A DNA stretch of 64,000 nucleotides. It comes from Pygmaiobacter massiliensis (lineage in GTDB: Bacteria; Bacillota; Clostridia; Oscillospirales; Ruminococcaceae). Of this stretch, positions 33,080 to 42,293 are shown piece by piece; position 1 is the stretch's first letter, and the number at the start of each line of letters is the position of its first letter. The stretch spans positions 186,001-250,000 of the forward strand of contig NZ_OAML01000003.1 in NCBI RefSeq assembly GCF_900199435.1, written 5' to 3'. Below the pieces are notes generated by a model, which saw nothing but the letters and a program-made list of their open reading frames with translations, was not told the DNA's origin and ran no database searches. A program made the translations under genes and the position numbers.

Positions 33080-34282
33080 TTATTTCTTTTTTGCAGCTGG
33101 TTTGCCGGCCGGAGCCTGTGCTTTCGGCAGATATTTCTCTTTCGGTATTGCTCGCTCTGCCAGTTTGCGGTCAGTGTTCTCCCGCAGCAGGGCATAAATT
33201 ACCGAAGCAATCGGCACCATTAACAGCATACCGAGGATGCCTAAAGTGCTGCCGCCTACGGTAACAGCCACCATAACCCACATCGCGGGCAGACCAATCG
33301 AACTGCCTACCACTTTCGGATAAATCAGGTTGCCTTCAATCTGCTGTAAGACCAAAAACAGAACCACAAACCAAACGGCTTGCATCGGGTTTTGCACCAT
33401 CATGAGAAAACCACCAACAAAGCAGCCGATAAAAGCACCGAAAATTGGAATCAACGCGGTCACCGAGATAAGCACCGCCACGAGCATCGCGTAGGGGAAG
33501 CGCAGAATCGTCATGCTGACAAAGAACATAGCGCCCAGAATAACCGCCTCTAGGCACTGGCCGGTGAGGAAGTTTGAAAACACTTTATTGGAAAGCGCTA
33601 AGATATAAAGCGCACGGTCGGTGTGGCGAACGCCCATCCATGCATAGAAAAGCTTCTTGCCCTGTACTGCAAGTTTTTCTTTTTGCAGCAAAATATAAAC
33701 CGCAAAAATGAACCCGATAAAGAAATTGAAAACACCGCCTACCACAGAGCTGGCAATATTAACAGTGGAACCGAGCAGGTTGCCGGCGGCACCGCTGGTA
33801 ATGAAGGTCTTTATACTGGTCAGCATCTTTTCCCAGCTGCCACTGGCAAAATCTGAAAGATATTCACCCAGCGTGGGGAAGCTAACAATCAGCTGATCCG
33901 CCCAAACTTGCAGTCTGGCTAAAAAAGAGGGGAAGCCTTCGCCGATAAGACGGAAGGTAGAAGCCACCTCAGGCACCACAATAAAAATCACGAGTACAAA
34001 GATCAGCAAGACAAACAGAATTGCAAGCACTAAGCTCAGGATGCGAGGAATGGCGGGGCGCTGCTTCCACCTTGTGCCGCGAAACAGCCAGCCCTCAATT
34101 GCCCGTGTTGGCACATTAAGCACAAACGCAATGGCAAGGCCGATAAGAAATGGCGAAAGCAGACGGACCAGCGAATGCAGTAGCCCGAAAAAGACCTGGT
34201 TATTTACAAGGCACCAGGCAAACAAAATTGCCCCACACAGAATGCCCAAGATTGTTTTTACTGTTTTTTTATCAAATTGCAC
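33080..34282 (-). CDS. AI-2E family transporter
   Basis: The product has 400 residues. GTG at 34282 is the start, with GGGAG eight bases upstream. About seven to eight membrane segments are present, with the family's LIPIFGAFIGC and later QQIEGNLIYPKVVG and GLPAMWVMVAVTVGGSTLGI. Members include Na+(Li+)/H+ antiporters and an AI-2 exporter; the substrate here is unknown. The basic, Ala/Pro/Lys-rich tail ends AGKPAAKKK. It converges with fprA. Confidence 0.92.
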   Translation of the reverse strand: MQFDKKTVKTILGILCGAILFAWCLVNNQVFFGLLHSLVRLLSPFLIGLAIAFVLNVPTRAIEGWLFRGTRWKQRPAIPRILSLVLAILFVLLIFVLVIFIVVPEVASTFRLIGEGFPSFLARLQVWADQLIVSFPTLGEYLSDFASGSWEKMLTSIKTFITSGAAGNLLGSTVNIASSVVGGVFNFFIGFIFAVYILLQKEKLAVQGKKLFYAWMGVRHTDRALYILALSNKVFSNFLTGQCLEAVILGAMFFVSMTILRFPYAMLVAVLISVTALIPIFGAFIGCFVGGFLMMVQNPMQAVWFVVLFLVLQQIEGNLIYPKVVGSSIGLPAMWVMVAVTVGGSTLGILGMLLMVPIASVIYALLRENTDRKLAERAIPKEKYLPKAQAPAGKPAAKKK

Positions 34283-34418
34283 GAATGCCGCTCCCTTTTG
34301 CCGTATTACGACGGCTTTGTTTTTATTATAGTAATAAGTAACATTTACTATACCTTATCCTGAAGGGCGCGTCAATGAACGAACCGGAAGGGTATTGTAA
34401 AATTTTTATAAAAAACAC

Positions 34419-34449
34419 TTGACCTTGACGTTGCGTCAAGGCTTATACT
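34419..34449 (+). promoter_or_regulatory. MerR-type promoter with 19-bp spacer
   Basis: TTGACC at 34419-34424 and TATACT at 34444-34449 are 19 bp apart, the overlong spacing used by MerR activators. The dyad CCTTGAC-N5-GTCAAGG (34423-34441) lies in the spacer and is a likely binding site of the downstream regulator. Confidence 0.82.
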
Positions 34450-34506
34450 AAAGCCATCGGTAAAAACGCCGCCCCAATGCGGCAAGGTAAGAAAGGACCA
34501 CAGCAG

Positions 34507-35265
34507 ATGGAATACACTGTACAGCAGCTCGCAGAGCTGGCGGGGGTCAGCGCGCGGACCCTTCGCTATTATGACAATATCGGGCTGCTCTGCCCGGCGC
34601 GTGGGCAGGCAAGCGGCTACCGCAAGTACGGCACCGCCGAGGTGGACCAACTACAGCAAATTCTTTTTTACCGGGCACTGGGTTTTGAGCTGGCAGAGAT
34701 TAGCCGGCTGTTGACTGCCCCCGATTATGATAGGCTTTGCGCGCTGCGAGCGCACAAAACCGCACTTACTGAGCGGCTGCGCCAAACCCAAGCGCTGCTG
34801 TGCAACCTAAACAACACCATACAAACATTGGAGGGAGATAAAACCATGTCTGATAAAGAAAAATTTGAAGGCTTTAAAGCCAATCTGGTGCAGAAAAATG
34901 AGCAAGCCTATGGCGACGAGCTGCGCCAGAAATATGGGGAAGAAACCATTAAGGAAAGCAACAAAAAAATGATGAACTTAACCCAGCAAGAGTACGATCG
35001 ATTCGAGCAGGTAGGCAATGAGATTCTTGAAAAGCTGGCGGATGCCGTAAAAGCGAAAAAAGACCCCGCCGGAGAAGAGGGACGCGAAATTGCCCAGCTG
35101 CACAAAGAGTGGCTTAGCTTCACCTGGCCGAAATATACCAAAGAGGCACACAGAGGGCTGGTGCAAATGTATTTGCTGGATGAGCGCTTTACCGCATTTT
35201 ACGAAAAAGCAGCCCCCGGCGCTGCACAGTTTTTGCATGATGCTGTCTGTGCGTTTCTTGCCTAG
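34507..35265 (+). CDS. MerR-family regulator with TipAS domain
   Basis: The product has 252 residues. ATG 34507 follows AAAGGA by nine bases; an upstream frame start is unsupported. The N-terminal MerR HTH is YTVQQLAELAGVSARTLRYY, then a dimerisation coil to about residue 110. The TipAS domain (about 120-250) has YGDELRQKYGEE, EWLSF and MYLLDERF. TipA proteins bind thiopeptides and other ligands and activate exporters or their own gene. The promoter layout supports autoactivation. No exporter is adjacent on this strand. Confidence 0.92.
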   Translation: MEYTVQQLAELAGVSARTLRYYDNIGLLCPARGQASGYRKYGTAEVDQLQQILFYRALGFELAEISRLLTAPDYDRLCALRAHKTALTERLRQTQALLCNLNNTIQTLEGDKTMSDKEKFEGFKANLVQKNEQAYGDELRQKYGEETIKESNKKMMNLTQQEYDRFEQVGNEILEKLADAVKAKKDPAGEEGREIAQLHKEWLSFTWPKYTKEAHRGLVQMYLLDERFTAFYEKAAPGAAQFLHDAVCAFLA

Positions 35266-35725
35266 CAACGTTTCTTAACATCCGCTAAGCAAGAAAACCA
35301 TAGTGCGGGCCAAGAGTGCGGTGTGGTGAAGAGCTGTCAGAAGCGCTATTGTGCGCAAAATATCAGCAAAACCTTGGTGAAATCAAAAAATTGATGAAAA
35401 CTTTTGGGTTTTCTCTTTATGCCAAGACGCAGAGCTGAAAATGCTGGCAGAGTGAAACTGCACAAAACAAACAGTAGAATTTTGGCGAACACGGAGGAAG
35501 CTTTTCTGCTACAATAAAGCTAACAAAGCGTCGCAAATTCTACCGGCAGTCAAAAGCCAAGCGTCAGCATCTAGAAGCTGGCGCTGTGTTACAATGCTTT
35601 CGGTGCATGGGGAAAAGAGCAAGCAGCCCGGCAAGTAGCTGAAAATCTGTTAGCACTTCCGCAGACGAAATTGTGCGACGCTATACTGAAAAAGCGGCCT
35701 TGTGCCGTACAAAGGAGGAAATGCT
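35266..35725. other. Intergenic region, 460 bp, no gene seen
   Basis: No open frame with a ribosome site and no clear structured RNA was found. A possible hairpin AGCGTCAGC/GCTGGCGCT lies near 35560-35586. TATACT near 35681 may be the -10 of the next gene, but the -35 is poor. Confidence 0.4.
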
Positions 35726-35995
35726 ATGGCTTGCCGTATCCACTCTCTTTTTGAACTCGCAGATGATTATTTGGCCCGTGCGGACTGGCGTGATATTGCA
35801 TTGCTCAAATTCTGCCTGGCGGCCCTCGGTGTGCTGATTGGCATTTCGCTGCCGAAAGAAAAGCACAAAGGCGCTGCCCTTTGTGCTGGGGCTGTATTTA
35901 TTGCGACCTATATCCCACTGATGAAAAAAGTTGTGGGCATTATTGGCGAGCGCCGTGCAGAGGCGCAGCTGCTGGAAAGAGAAATGGCAGAATAA
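35726..35995 (+). CDS. Small two-helix membrane protein
   Basis: The product has 89 residues. ATG 35726 has AAAGGAGG seven bases upstream. A short amphipathic start (LFELADDYLARADWRDIALLK) leads to two membrane helices, FCLAALGVLIGISLP and GAALCAGAVFIATYIPLM, and a charged tail. Database entries of similar Clostridial proteins are often called permease of phosphate ABC transporter; nothing in the sequence supports transport by itself. It has its own terminator. Confidence 0.75.
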   Translation: MACRIHSLFELADDYLARADWRDIALLKFCLAALGVLIGISLPKEKHKGAALCAGAVFIATYIPLMKKVVGIIGERRAEAQLLEREMAE

Positions 35996-36026
35996 GCAAG
36001 GGCATTGCCCTGCTATCTGCTCACAT

Positions 36027-36066
36027 TAAAAAAGAGTACCGCTTTATGACGGTACTCTTTTTTTGT
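36027..36066. terminator. Bidirectional terminator
   Basis: GAGTACCG (36034-36041) pairs with CGGTACTC (36050-36057), between an A-run and a run of seven T. It separates the small membrane protein from the converging PsiE-like gene. Confidence 0.9.
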
Positions 36067-36082
36067 AAACCAAACTGTAATT

Positions 36083-36523
36083 CTAAAGTTCTGCCGGGGG
36101 CGGGGGCATGGCGGCAGGACCGGTGGCTGCCGCTTGCTGTACCGCGCGCTGGCGGTTGATGAAAAAATAGCCGAGCATTAAAATAAAAACGGCACCGGAA
36201 CCAGCCAGCACTTCTAACATGCTGCCAGGATCCAGCACAATATGCCGGGCAATCGCGAAGGATAAAATTTCGATGATGGTCTGCGGGGTGTGCTGCAAAA
36301 AAGTGCGTACAAACTCCGCCCCCATCGCCACCAAAAGGGCATCTGCCAGCAGTGAGCGCAGCCCCTCGTCTGACCAGAGCAGCGCGGGGTGGGTGATGTA
36401 TTTGTAAAGCAGATTGGCACCGTAGATGAGCAGGGTGATGAGCACACACCAGGCAAGCAGATTTTCAAGCAGTACCGTGATGCGCGCGAGTGCGCGAGCC
36501 GAGTTGAATTTAAAATTGTGCAT
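36083..36523 (-). CDS. PsiE-like membrane protein
   Basis: The product has 146 residues. ATG 36523 has AGGAG nine bases upstream. Four membrane segments are present; FVRTFLQHTPQTIIEILSFA and ARHIVL in the middle recall the PsiE family (phosphate-starvation-inducible in E. coli). The tail is Ala/Pro-rich (MPPPPAEL). The function is unknown. The family call is moderate and rests on this central segment. Confidence 0.65.
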   Translation of the reverse strand: MHNFKFNSARALARITVLLENLLAWCVLITLLIYGANLLYKYITHPALLWSDEGLRSLLADALLVAMGAEFVRTFLQHTPQTIIEILSFAIARHIVLDPGSMLEVLAGSGAVFILMLGYFFINRQRAVQQAAATGPAAMPPPPAEL

Positions 36524-36567
36524 TCGCAATATCTCCTGATGTTTTCAAAAAAGACCGGGGTAGTGGT

Positions 36568-37425
36568 CTACTTCATAAAGCCATTGCCGATGATTTCGCT
36601 GGTGTTTGTAACAGTAATAAAAGCATTCGGTTCTACAGTACGGATAAATTTGCGCAGCTCAATTGCCTGTTGGCGGCGCAGCGCGGTAAAAATAATATAT
36701 TTTTCTTCGTGGGTGTACGCACCCTCTGCCTTGCAGACCGAAGCACCGCGGTGCAGATGGTTGAAAATATAATCGCAGATGGGTGCCGGATTGTTGCAGA
36801 CAATCGAAAAATACTTGCACAGATTGATACTTTCGATTGCGTTGTCGATAACAAGTCCTTTGACGCACAGGCCAAGCAGTGCAAACAGACCGGTTTTGAT
36901 ATCGAACAGGAAAAATGCCGAAACTGCAATGGCACAGTCGGTCAAAAGCAGCGCGGTGCCAATATTGCTGATTTTGGTGTACTTTTTAAGAATCATCGCG
37001 ATGACGTCGGTGCCGCCGCTGGAAGCCTCCTGCGTGAAAAGAATGGCCGAGCCGATGCTGGGCAGCGCAATGGCAAAGCAAAGTTCCAACATGGGTTGGT
37101 CAGTCAGTGGGGCATTCAGCGGAATCAGCTCCTGCAAAACCGAGATGGAAACCGAAAGCAAAATGCTGGCGTAGGCTGTTTTTACACCGAATCCCTTGCC
37201 CAGGACAAAAAAGCCAACCACAAGCAGGATCATGCTAATGACAAAGTTAAGCGTAGCTGCCGAAACAGGCATCACTGTTGCCAGCACAATTGCCAGGCTG
37301 GAAACGCCACCGAACGAAAAGTGGTTGGGAAATTTGAAAAAATAGATACCCACCGCAGTGAGCAAAGTGCTGAAAGTAATTAAAAGAAAGGAAATGGCGG
37401 AATCTTTGTTATAAACTTTTTTCAT
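36568..37425 (-). CDS. YitT family membrane protein
   Basis: The product has 285 residues. ATG 37425 has GGGAGG nine bases upstream. Five to six membrane helices (DUF161 part) with FPNHFSFGGVSSLAIVLA and the conserved EASSGGTDVIAMILKK precede a cytoplasmic DUF2179 domain (about 205-280) with RGASVCKAEGAYTHEEK. Members are common in Firmicutes and may transport a small solute; the substrate is unknown. It lies 45 bases upstream of the PsiE-like gene on the same strand. Confidence 0.9.
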   Translation of the reverse strand: MKKVYNKDSAISFLLITFSTLLTAVGIYFFKFPNHFSFGGVSSLAIVLATVMPVSAATLNFVISMILLVVGFFVLGKGFGVKTAYASILLSVSISVLQELIPLNAPLTDQPMLELCFAIALPSIGSAILFTQEASSGGTDVIAMILKKYTKISNIGTALLLTDCAIAVSAFFLFDIKTGLFALLGLCVKGLVIDNAIESINLCKYFSIVCNNPAPICDYIFNHLHRGASVCKAEGAYTHEEKYIIFTALRRQQAIELRKFIRTVEPNAFITVTNTSEIIGNGFMK

Positions 37426-37600
37426 GCCGAGCGGCCTCCCGTTCTGCCGCAGCTGCGGCAATAAAAGCTGAATCAAGCGTAAAAACGCATCCTTAAATAA
37501 CCATTATTTTACTATTTTACTCTATATTTACAATGTTGCAATAAGGTATTTGGATAAAACAGAAAACTACACGAAGTGGCGTTCTTTTTGTCCATAACTA

Positions 37601-37609
37601 TGATATAAT
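37601..37609 (+). promoter_or_regulatory. Extended -10 promoter of fbp
   Basis: TGA-TATAAT (37601-37609) is an extended -10 element. The -35 region is weak, as is common with an extended -10. It lies 58 bases before the fbp start. Confidence 0.7.
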
Positions 37610-37666
37610 AAGACAAAGCAAAAAACAACCGATAGAGAAAACAAAAAGAGAAAAGGCGGTGGGCTT

Positions 37667-39649
37667 GTGCCAACTGAAACTGAAATGGTGCAAAGTAATC
37701 TGAAGTTTCTCACGCTGCTTGCGCGGGAATATCCGACAGTGGCAAAAGCATCCAGTGAGATTATCAACCTGGAGGCAATTTTAAAGCTGCCAAAACCAAC
37801 AGAACATTTTATGAGTGACCTGCACGGAGAATACGAGGCATTCACTCATATTCTTAATAACGCGTCGGGGGTTATCCGCAACAAGGTAGACCGAGTGTTG
37901 GGCGACAGCGTGTCTGAAGCACAGCGCGCAGAGTTTGCAACGCTGATTTATTATCCCGAAAAAAAGTTGCCCCAGATGAAACAGCGGCAAAGTGACCTTT
38001 CGGCATTTTACCTGCAAACGCTTTATCGGCTCATTGACGTCTGCCGCGTGGTTTCGTCCAAGCATACCCGCAGCTTTGTGCGTAAACGCTTGCCGGAAGG
38101 TTTTGAGTATATTATCGACGAGTTGCTCCACGCCCATTTTGAGGACCATGACAAAGAGTTTTACTATGGGCGTATCCTTTCCTCAATTATCGATATCGGC
38201 CGTGCGGATGCGTTTATCATTGCGCTGTGTGGTCTGATCAAACGGCTTGCAGTCTTTAAACTACATATCGTCGGCGATTTATTCGATCGCGGCCCCCGCC
38301 CCGATATTATCATCGACAAATTGATGGTGCACCATTCGGTTGATATCCAGTGGGGCAACCACGATGTGGCGTGGATGGGTGCAGCAGCCGGCAGCCCCGT
38401 CTGCATTGCAACGGTAATCAATACGACCCTCGCCTACAACAACCTCGAGGCGCTGGAAGACAGCTATGGCATTAACCTGCGCCCGCTGGCCATCTTTGCA
38501 GAGAAGATTTACGGAAACTCCGACGTTTCGCGCTTTTTGCCCAAACTTGGACGTCCGGCTCTGCCTTATGAGCGCGAGGGTCTGCTGCGCACAGCCCGAA
38601 TGCACAAAGCCATTGCTGTAATTCTTGCAAAGCTTGAGTATCAGGTCATTTTACGCAATCCGGAGTTTCATATGGGTGACCGGGCTCTGATTAAATTTAT
38701 TGATTTCTCCACCGGTACCATCGAGCTCGAGGGCAAAACTTATCCGCTTGCCGATGCGTACTTACCCACCGTAGATCCGCGCGCACGTGCTGTGCTTACA
38801 GCAGAAGAGCGGCAGGTGATGGAAAAACTTTGCCAAAGCTTCTCCGAAAGCGAGCGACTGGGCAGACATATCCGCTTTTTGTATGCCAAAGGCAGCATCT
38901 ACCGCATCGAAAACGGCAACTTGATGTTCCATGGCGCAGTGCCGATGACCGAACAGGGTACCTTTGCAGTTATGGAATTTGAGGGCCGAAATTACAGCGG
39001 GCGTGCGCTGATGGATTACTGCGAAGCACGCGCCCGACGCGGTTACTTTGCCCCCGAAGGCAGCCCCGAACGCCAAAGCGGCGGCGATTTTCTCTGGTAC
39101 TTATGGTGCGGGCGGTCTTCCCCCTTGTTTGGGCGTGACCGCATGACCACCTTTGAGCGGCTGTTTGTAAATAACCCCGCAGTATACGAAGAGAAAAAAG
39201 ATCCGTACTACCACTTTATGAACGATGAAGCCACCGCCAATGCCATTTTAAAAGAGTTTGAGGTGCGCGACCCGGAAGAGGGCCATATCATCAATGGACA
39301 TGTGCCGGTGCGGGCGGCCAACGGTGAGCACCCGGTCAAAGCAAACGGCAAGATTATCGTAATTGACGGCGGGTTTTGCCGTGCGTACCACGAAAAAACC
39401 GGCATTGCCGGCTATACTCTTGTCTTCAATAGCCATGGGCTTTCGCTGCGTGCACATGAGCCGTTTGAAACCACACAAAAAGCAATTACCGAAAACCGTG
39501 ACATTGTTTCTACCGTCGATATTTTTGAAACGGTGCAGATGCGTTTGCTGGTAGGCGATACCGATGAGGGCCGCAAGCTGAAAACGCAGATTGCAGATTT
39601 GAAATTGCTGCTTGCCGCTTATCGCCAAGGGCTCATCAAGGAAGGCTAA
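37667..39649 (+). CDS. fbp: Fructose-1,6-bisphosphatase, class III
   Basis: The product has 660 residues, matching the long Firmicutes class III enzyme. GTG 37667 is the start; a later ATG lacks a ribosome site. The metallophosphoesterase core has EHFMSDLHGEYEAF near residue 45-58, HIVGDLFDRGPRPD and QWGNHDVAWMG, then a late HIINGHVPV and IVIDGGFCRAYH. It hydrolyses fructose 1,6-bisphosphate in gluconeogenesis. Its presence fits a Clostridial host. It stands alone with its own promoter. Confidence 0.96.
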   Translation: MPTETEMVQSNLKFLTLLAREYPTVAKASSEIINLEAILKLPKPTEHFMSDLHGEYEAFTHILNNASGVIRNKVDRVLGDSVSEAQRAEFATLIYYPEKKLPQMKQRQSDLSAFYLQTLYRLIDVCRVVSSKHTRSFVRKRLPEGFEYIIDELLHAHFEDHDKEFYYGRILSSIIDIGRADAFIIALCGLIKRLAVFKLHIVGDLFDRGPRPDIIIDKLMVHHSVDIQWGNHDVAWMGAAAGSPVCIATVINTTLAYNNLEALEDSYGINLRPLAIFAEKIYGNSDVSRFLPKLGRPALPYEREGLLRTARMHKAIAVILAKLEYQVILRNPEFHMGDRALIKFIDFSTGTIELEGKTYPLADAYLPTVDPRARAVLTAEERQVMEKLCQSFSESERLGRHIRFLYAKGSIYRIENGNLMFHGAVPMTEQGTFAVMEFEGRNYSGRALMDYCEARARRGYFAPEGSPERQSGGDFLWYLWCGRSSPLFGRDRMTTFERLFVNNPAVYEEKKDPYYHFMNDEATANAILKEFEVRDPEEGHIINGHVPVRAANGEHPVKANGKIIVIDGGFCRAYHEKTGIAGYTLVFNSHGLSLRAHEPFETTQKAITENRDIVSTVDIFETVQMRLLVGDTDEGRKLKTQIADLKLLLAAYRQGLIKEG

Positions 39650-39727
39650 GCCTGCGCATAGCTGCCTGTTTTTGCGAAATACTATCCATAGTGTAAGCCA
39701 CAGGACTGAAATAAATGAGGTGAAACT

Positions 39728-40162
39728 ATGAATAGTAGCGATACTGTAGAACTGCTGAAACAATGCAATTCTGGTTCTAAAATGGCAGTAAACGCCCTTG
39801 ATGAGGTGCTGCCGATGGTAGACAGTGCCAAAATGCGTGATTTGCTGCGCGACAACAAAGCGCACCATTCCGAGCTTGGCAATAAGCTGCATGACCTGAT
39901 TGAAGCGGAAGGCGCACGAGAAGAAGACCCGCCGCTGATGGCCAAGGTGATGAGTGATGTCAGCATCGGTGCCAAACTGATTATGCACCCCAACGACAAA
40001 GAGATTGCCAGCATTCTTACCGATGGCTGCAATATGGGTATTAAATCGGTAAATGAGTACCTCAACAAATATGAGGGTGCTTCCAGTCAGGCCAAGAACA
40101 TCTCCGGAGAGTTAATCGATCTGGAGCAGCAGCTGATGGGCGATTTGACTCAATATTTGTAA
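39728..40162 (+). CDS. Four-helix-bundle protein, ferritin-like (DUF2383-like)
   Basis: The product has 144 residues, nearly all helical, without cysteine-rich or membrane parts. Segments such as DTVELLKQCNSGSKMAVNAL, then LRDNKAHHSELGNKLHDLI, and DGCNMGIKSVNEYLNKY suggest four helices with paired acidic and His residues. It resembles DUF2383-type ferritin-like proteins; similarity is weak. GAGGTG precedes ATG. Metal binding is a guess. A strong terminator follows. Confidence 0.65.
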   Translation: MNSSDTVELLKQCNSGSKMAVNALDEVLPMVDSAKMRDLLRDNKAHHSELGNKLHDLIEAEGAREEDPPLMAKVMSDVSIGAKLIMHPNDKEIASILTDGCNMGIKSVNEYLNKYEGASSQAKNISGELIDLEQQLMGDLTQYL

Positions 40163-40178
40163 CAGGAAGCTGTTCTGC

Positions 40179-40220
40179 GCCGCCGCTACGCGAAAGTGAT
40201 AGCGGCGGCCTTTCTTTTTT
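40179..40220 (+). terminator. Terminator of the ferritin-like gene
   Basis: GCCGCCGCTA (40179-40188) pairs with TAGCGGCGGC (40200-40209), and CTTTCTTTTTT follows. Confidence 0.9.
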
Positions 40221-40282
40221 GTTTATGCATTTATCTGGTGATTTCGTCCCGTAAGGTGGTTGTGTTTTCCTTTTAAGAGCCC

Positions 40283-40741
40283 TTAGCTTTCTATCATTTT
40301 TACTTTTTCGGTGCGGCCCATCAGGGTGTAATAGCGCTTCCAATCTGCAAGGTATTGCAGAGGAACACGCGCCCCATCCACGATTCGATATTCCGCAATT
40401 TGCGCTGGGCCAAACGGGCAGTTATGCGCCTGCCCGTCATGCATAATAACAAAACCAGCAATCACATCTACTTCGACACCGCGAATCGTAAATTCATAAA
40501 AGCAGCGGGTTTTATATTGTGCGTTCGTGTTTGGTGGTGCCAGCGTGCCGATAGCAAGCAAAGCCTTTTTTAGCTTTTCTGCGTCTTTTTCGCAAACCAT
40601 AATATCGATATCGTGAAAGGTGATCGTCTTTTGGTGCAGATAGAGCAGCAGCGAACCGCCTACTGCCCACGTGACCCCGGCATCGTTTAAAATCTTCGCA
40701 ATCTCTGCCAGCACCGAAAGTTTACGTTCCTGCTCGTTCAT
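40283..40741 (-). CDS. Nucleotidyltransferase-fold protein
   Basis: The product has 152 residues. ATG 40741 has GAGGTG seven bases upstream. The nucleotidyltransferase core WAVGGSLLLYLHQKTITFHD-ID shows the GGS and DxD pattern near residues 25-46, with a third acidic residue in VEVDVIAGF. It resembles MNT/AbiEii-type or aminoglycoside transferase-like folds. No antitoxin partner lies next to it, so a toxin-antitoxin role is not supported. The substrate is unknown. Confidence 0.7.
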   Translation of the reverse strand: MNEQERKLSVLAEIAKILNDAGVTWAVGGSLLLYLHQKTITFHDIDIMVCEKDAEKLKKALLAIGTLAPPNTNAQYKTRCFYEFTIRGVEVDVIAGFVIMHDGQAHNCPFGPAQIAEYRIVDGARVPLQYLADWKRYYTLMGRTEKVKMIES

Positions 40742-40869
40742 ATCAGCACACCTCATTTCTTAAAAATACCCGGGTTGCGGGCTGAAAAAAGTAAGCACCG
40801 GGCGCTGCTTTGCTACAGCTTTTCTGCCAGTATAGCATTTGCCTGCAAACGCTGCAAGCAAGCGGGTGC

Positions 40870-40905
40870 AAAACAAAAGCAGCGGCAGAAAATTCTGCCG
40901 CTGCC
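40870..40905 (-). terminator. Terminator of the nfeD-SPFH pair
   Basis: A perfect 12-bp stem (40879-40890 with 40893-40904) is followed by TTTTGTTTT on the minus strand. Confidence 0.9.
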
Positions 40906-40950
40906 AGATAAAACGGGTTGCAGTGCTTGCCCAAGGGGCAAATATCTGCG

Positions 40951-41853
40951 TTATTGTTCCGGTTTCGGATCGGTTGCGATTTCTTTGATGCTGGTTACCA
41001 GGCTGCCAAGGTTTTGCAGCTCGCTGGGGATGATGATTTTGGTTGCTTTGCCGTCTGCGACTTTTGCAAGCGCTTCCAGGCTTTTCAGGGTCAGCACCTT
41101 ATCGTTCGGGGCTGCTTCGTTCAGCAGCTTAATGGAATCGGCAAGTGCCTGCTGCACGGTCATCATCGCCTGTGCCTCGCCCTGTGCCTCACGGATGCGC
41201 TGCTCGCGCACAGCGTCAGCACGCAAGATGGCACTTTCTTTTTCGCCTTCTGCTACCAGCACGGCGCTGCGTTTTTCGCCTTCTGCACGCAGAATGCTTT
41301 CACGACGCAGACGCTCCGCTTTCATCTGTTTCTCCATTGCGTCCTGAATTTCCGGCGGCGGAATGATGTTTTTCACCTCAACACGGTTGACTTTGATGCC
41401 CCATTTATCGGTAGCTTCGTCCAGTGTGGTGGTGATTTTGGTATTGATAACGTCGCGGCTGGTAAGGGTGTGGTCCAGCTCCATATCGCCAATGATGTTA
41501 CGCAGGGTGGTTGCAGAAAGGTTTTCAATGGCAGAAAGCGGACGCTCGACGCCGTAAGTATACAGCTTCGAATCGGTAACCTGGAAGAAAACAACGGTGT
41601 CAATCTGCATAGTGACGTTGTCGCGGGTAATTACCGGCTGCGGTTTAAAATCGACAACCTGCTCTTTCAGGCTGACTTTTTTGGCAACTCTCTCCAAAAA
41701 CGGAATTTTGAAGTGAAGGCCGGCGTTCCATGTGTCGTGATAGATGCCAAGGCGCTCTACAACGTATGCTGTTGCCTGAGGTACCACACAAATGTTGGTA
41801 ACCAAAAGCAAAAGCACCAGCACTACAAAAATCAGAAAAATAATTAATTCCAT
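40951..41853 (-). CDS. SPFH/Band 7 membrane protein (stomatin-like)
   Basis: The product has 300 residues. A single N-terminal membrane helix (LIIFLIFVVLVLLLLVTNIC) is followed by the SPFH domain (QATAYVVERLGIYH to about residue 180). A long Ala/Glu-rich coiled coil comes next, and then a short C-terminus. Paraslipins of this type oligomerise at membrane microdomains and pair with NfeD. The gene overlaps nfeD by 10 bases, the classical operon. The role is probably membrane organisation or protease control. Confidence 0.93.
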   Translation of the reverse strand: MELIIFLIFVVLVLLLLVTNICVVPQATAYVVERLGIYHDTWNAGLHFKIPFLERVAKKVSLKEQVVDFKPQPVITRDNVTMQIDTVVFFQVTDSKLYTYGVERPLSAIENLSATTLRNIIGDMELDHTLTSRDVINTKITTTLDEATDKWGIKVNRVEVKNIIPPPEIQDAMEKQMKAERLRRESILRAEGEKRSAVLVAEGEKESAILRADAVREQRIREAQGEAQAMMTVQQALADSIKLLNEAAPNDKVLTLKSLEALAKVADGKATKIIIPSELQNLGSLVTSIKEIATDPKPEQ

Positions 41854-42293
41854 GCTACTTCCTCCTCTTTAATAGGTACGATGGTGAGGGTGACGCCTTC
41901 GAGTGCGACTACACGGCACACAGTACCGGCTGCGACAGGCTCATCGCAGCGTGCAGCCCAGGTTTGGCCCGCCACATTAACGCGGCCATGCTCTGTGGAA
42001 GAGATGGCAGAAAGCACGGTGGCCTCCTTGCCAATCACCATATCCGCATTGGTGGGGGTGCGCTTAGGACTGACTTTTTTTGCCAGCACCGGACGGGTAA
42101 AGAGAAGCAGCACACTGCTGACCACCACAAATGCCACGATTTGAAGCGTGAGGCTGCTGTTGAAGAAAGAGAGCAGCAAAGCCGCTACGCTGCCGCCGAC
42201 GAACCAGATGGAAACCAGCTGGGCGGTGGATACCTCAACTACGGCAAACACCACAATCAGTACGACCCACAGAATCGAGAGGTAAAATTGCAT
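41844..42293 (-). CDS. NfeD family membrane protein
   Basis: The product has 149 residues. Three to four membrane helices in the first 75 residues (LSILWVVLIVVFAVVEVS, FVGGSVAALLLSFF, IVAFVVVSSVLLLF) lead to a C-terminal OB fold with MVIGKEATVLSAI and GRVNVAGQTWAAR. This is the short NfeD type that works with SPFH proteins. GGAG lies seven bases before ATG. Confidence 0.92.
   Translation of the reverse strand: MQFYLSILWVVLIVVFAVVEVSTAQLVSIWFVGGSVAALLLSFFNSSLTLQIVAFVVVSSVLLLFTRPVLAKKVSPKRTPTNADMVIGKEATVLSAISSTEHGRVNVAGQTWAARCDEPVAAGTVCRVVALEGVTLTIVPIKEEEVAWN

Noticed and set aside
40283-40741. Toxin-antitoxin module around the nucleotidyltransferase-fold protein
   Set aside because: No HEPN or other partner gene lies on either side; the neighbours are a terminator and the SPFH operon.
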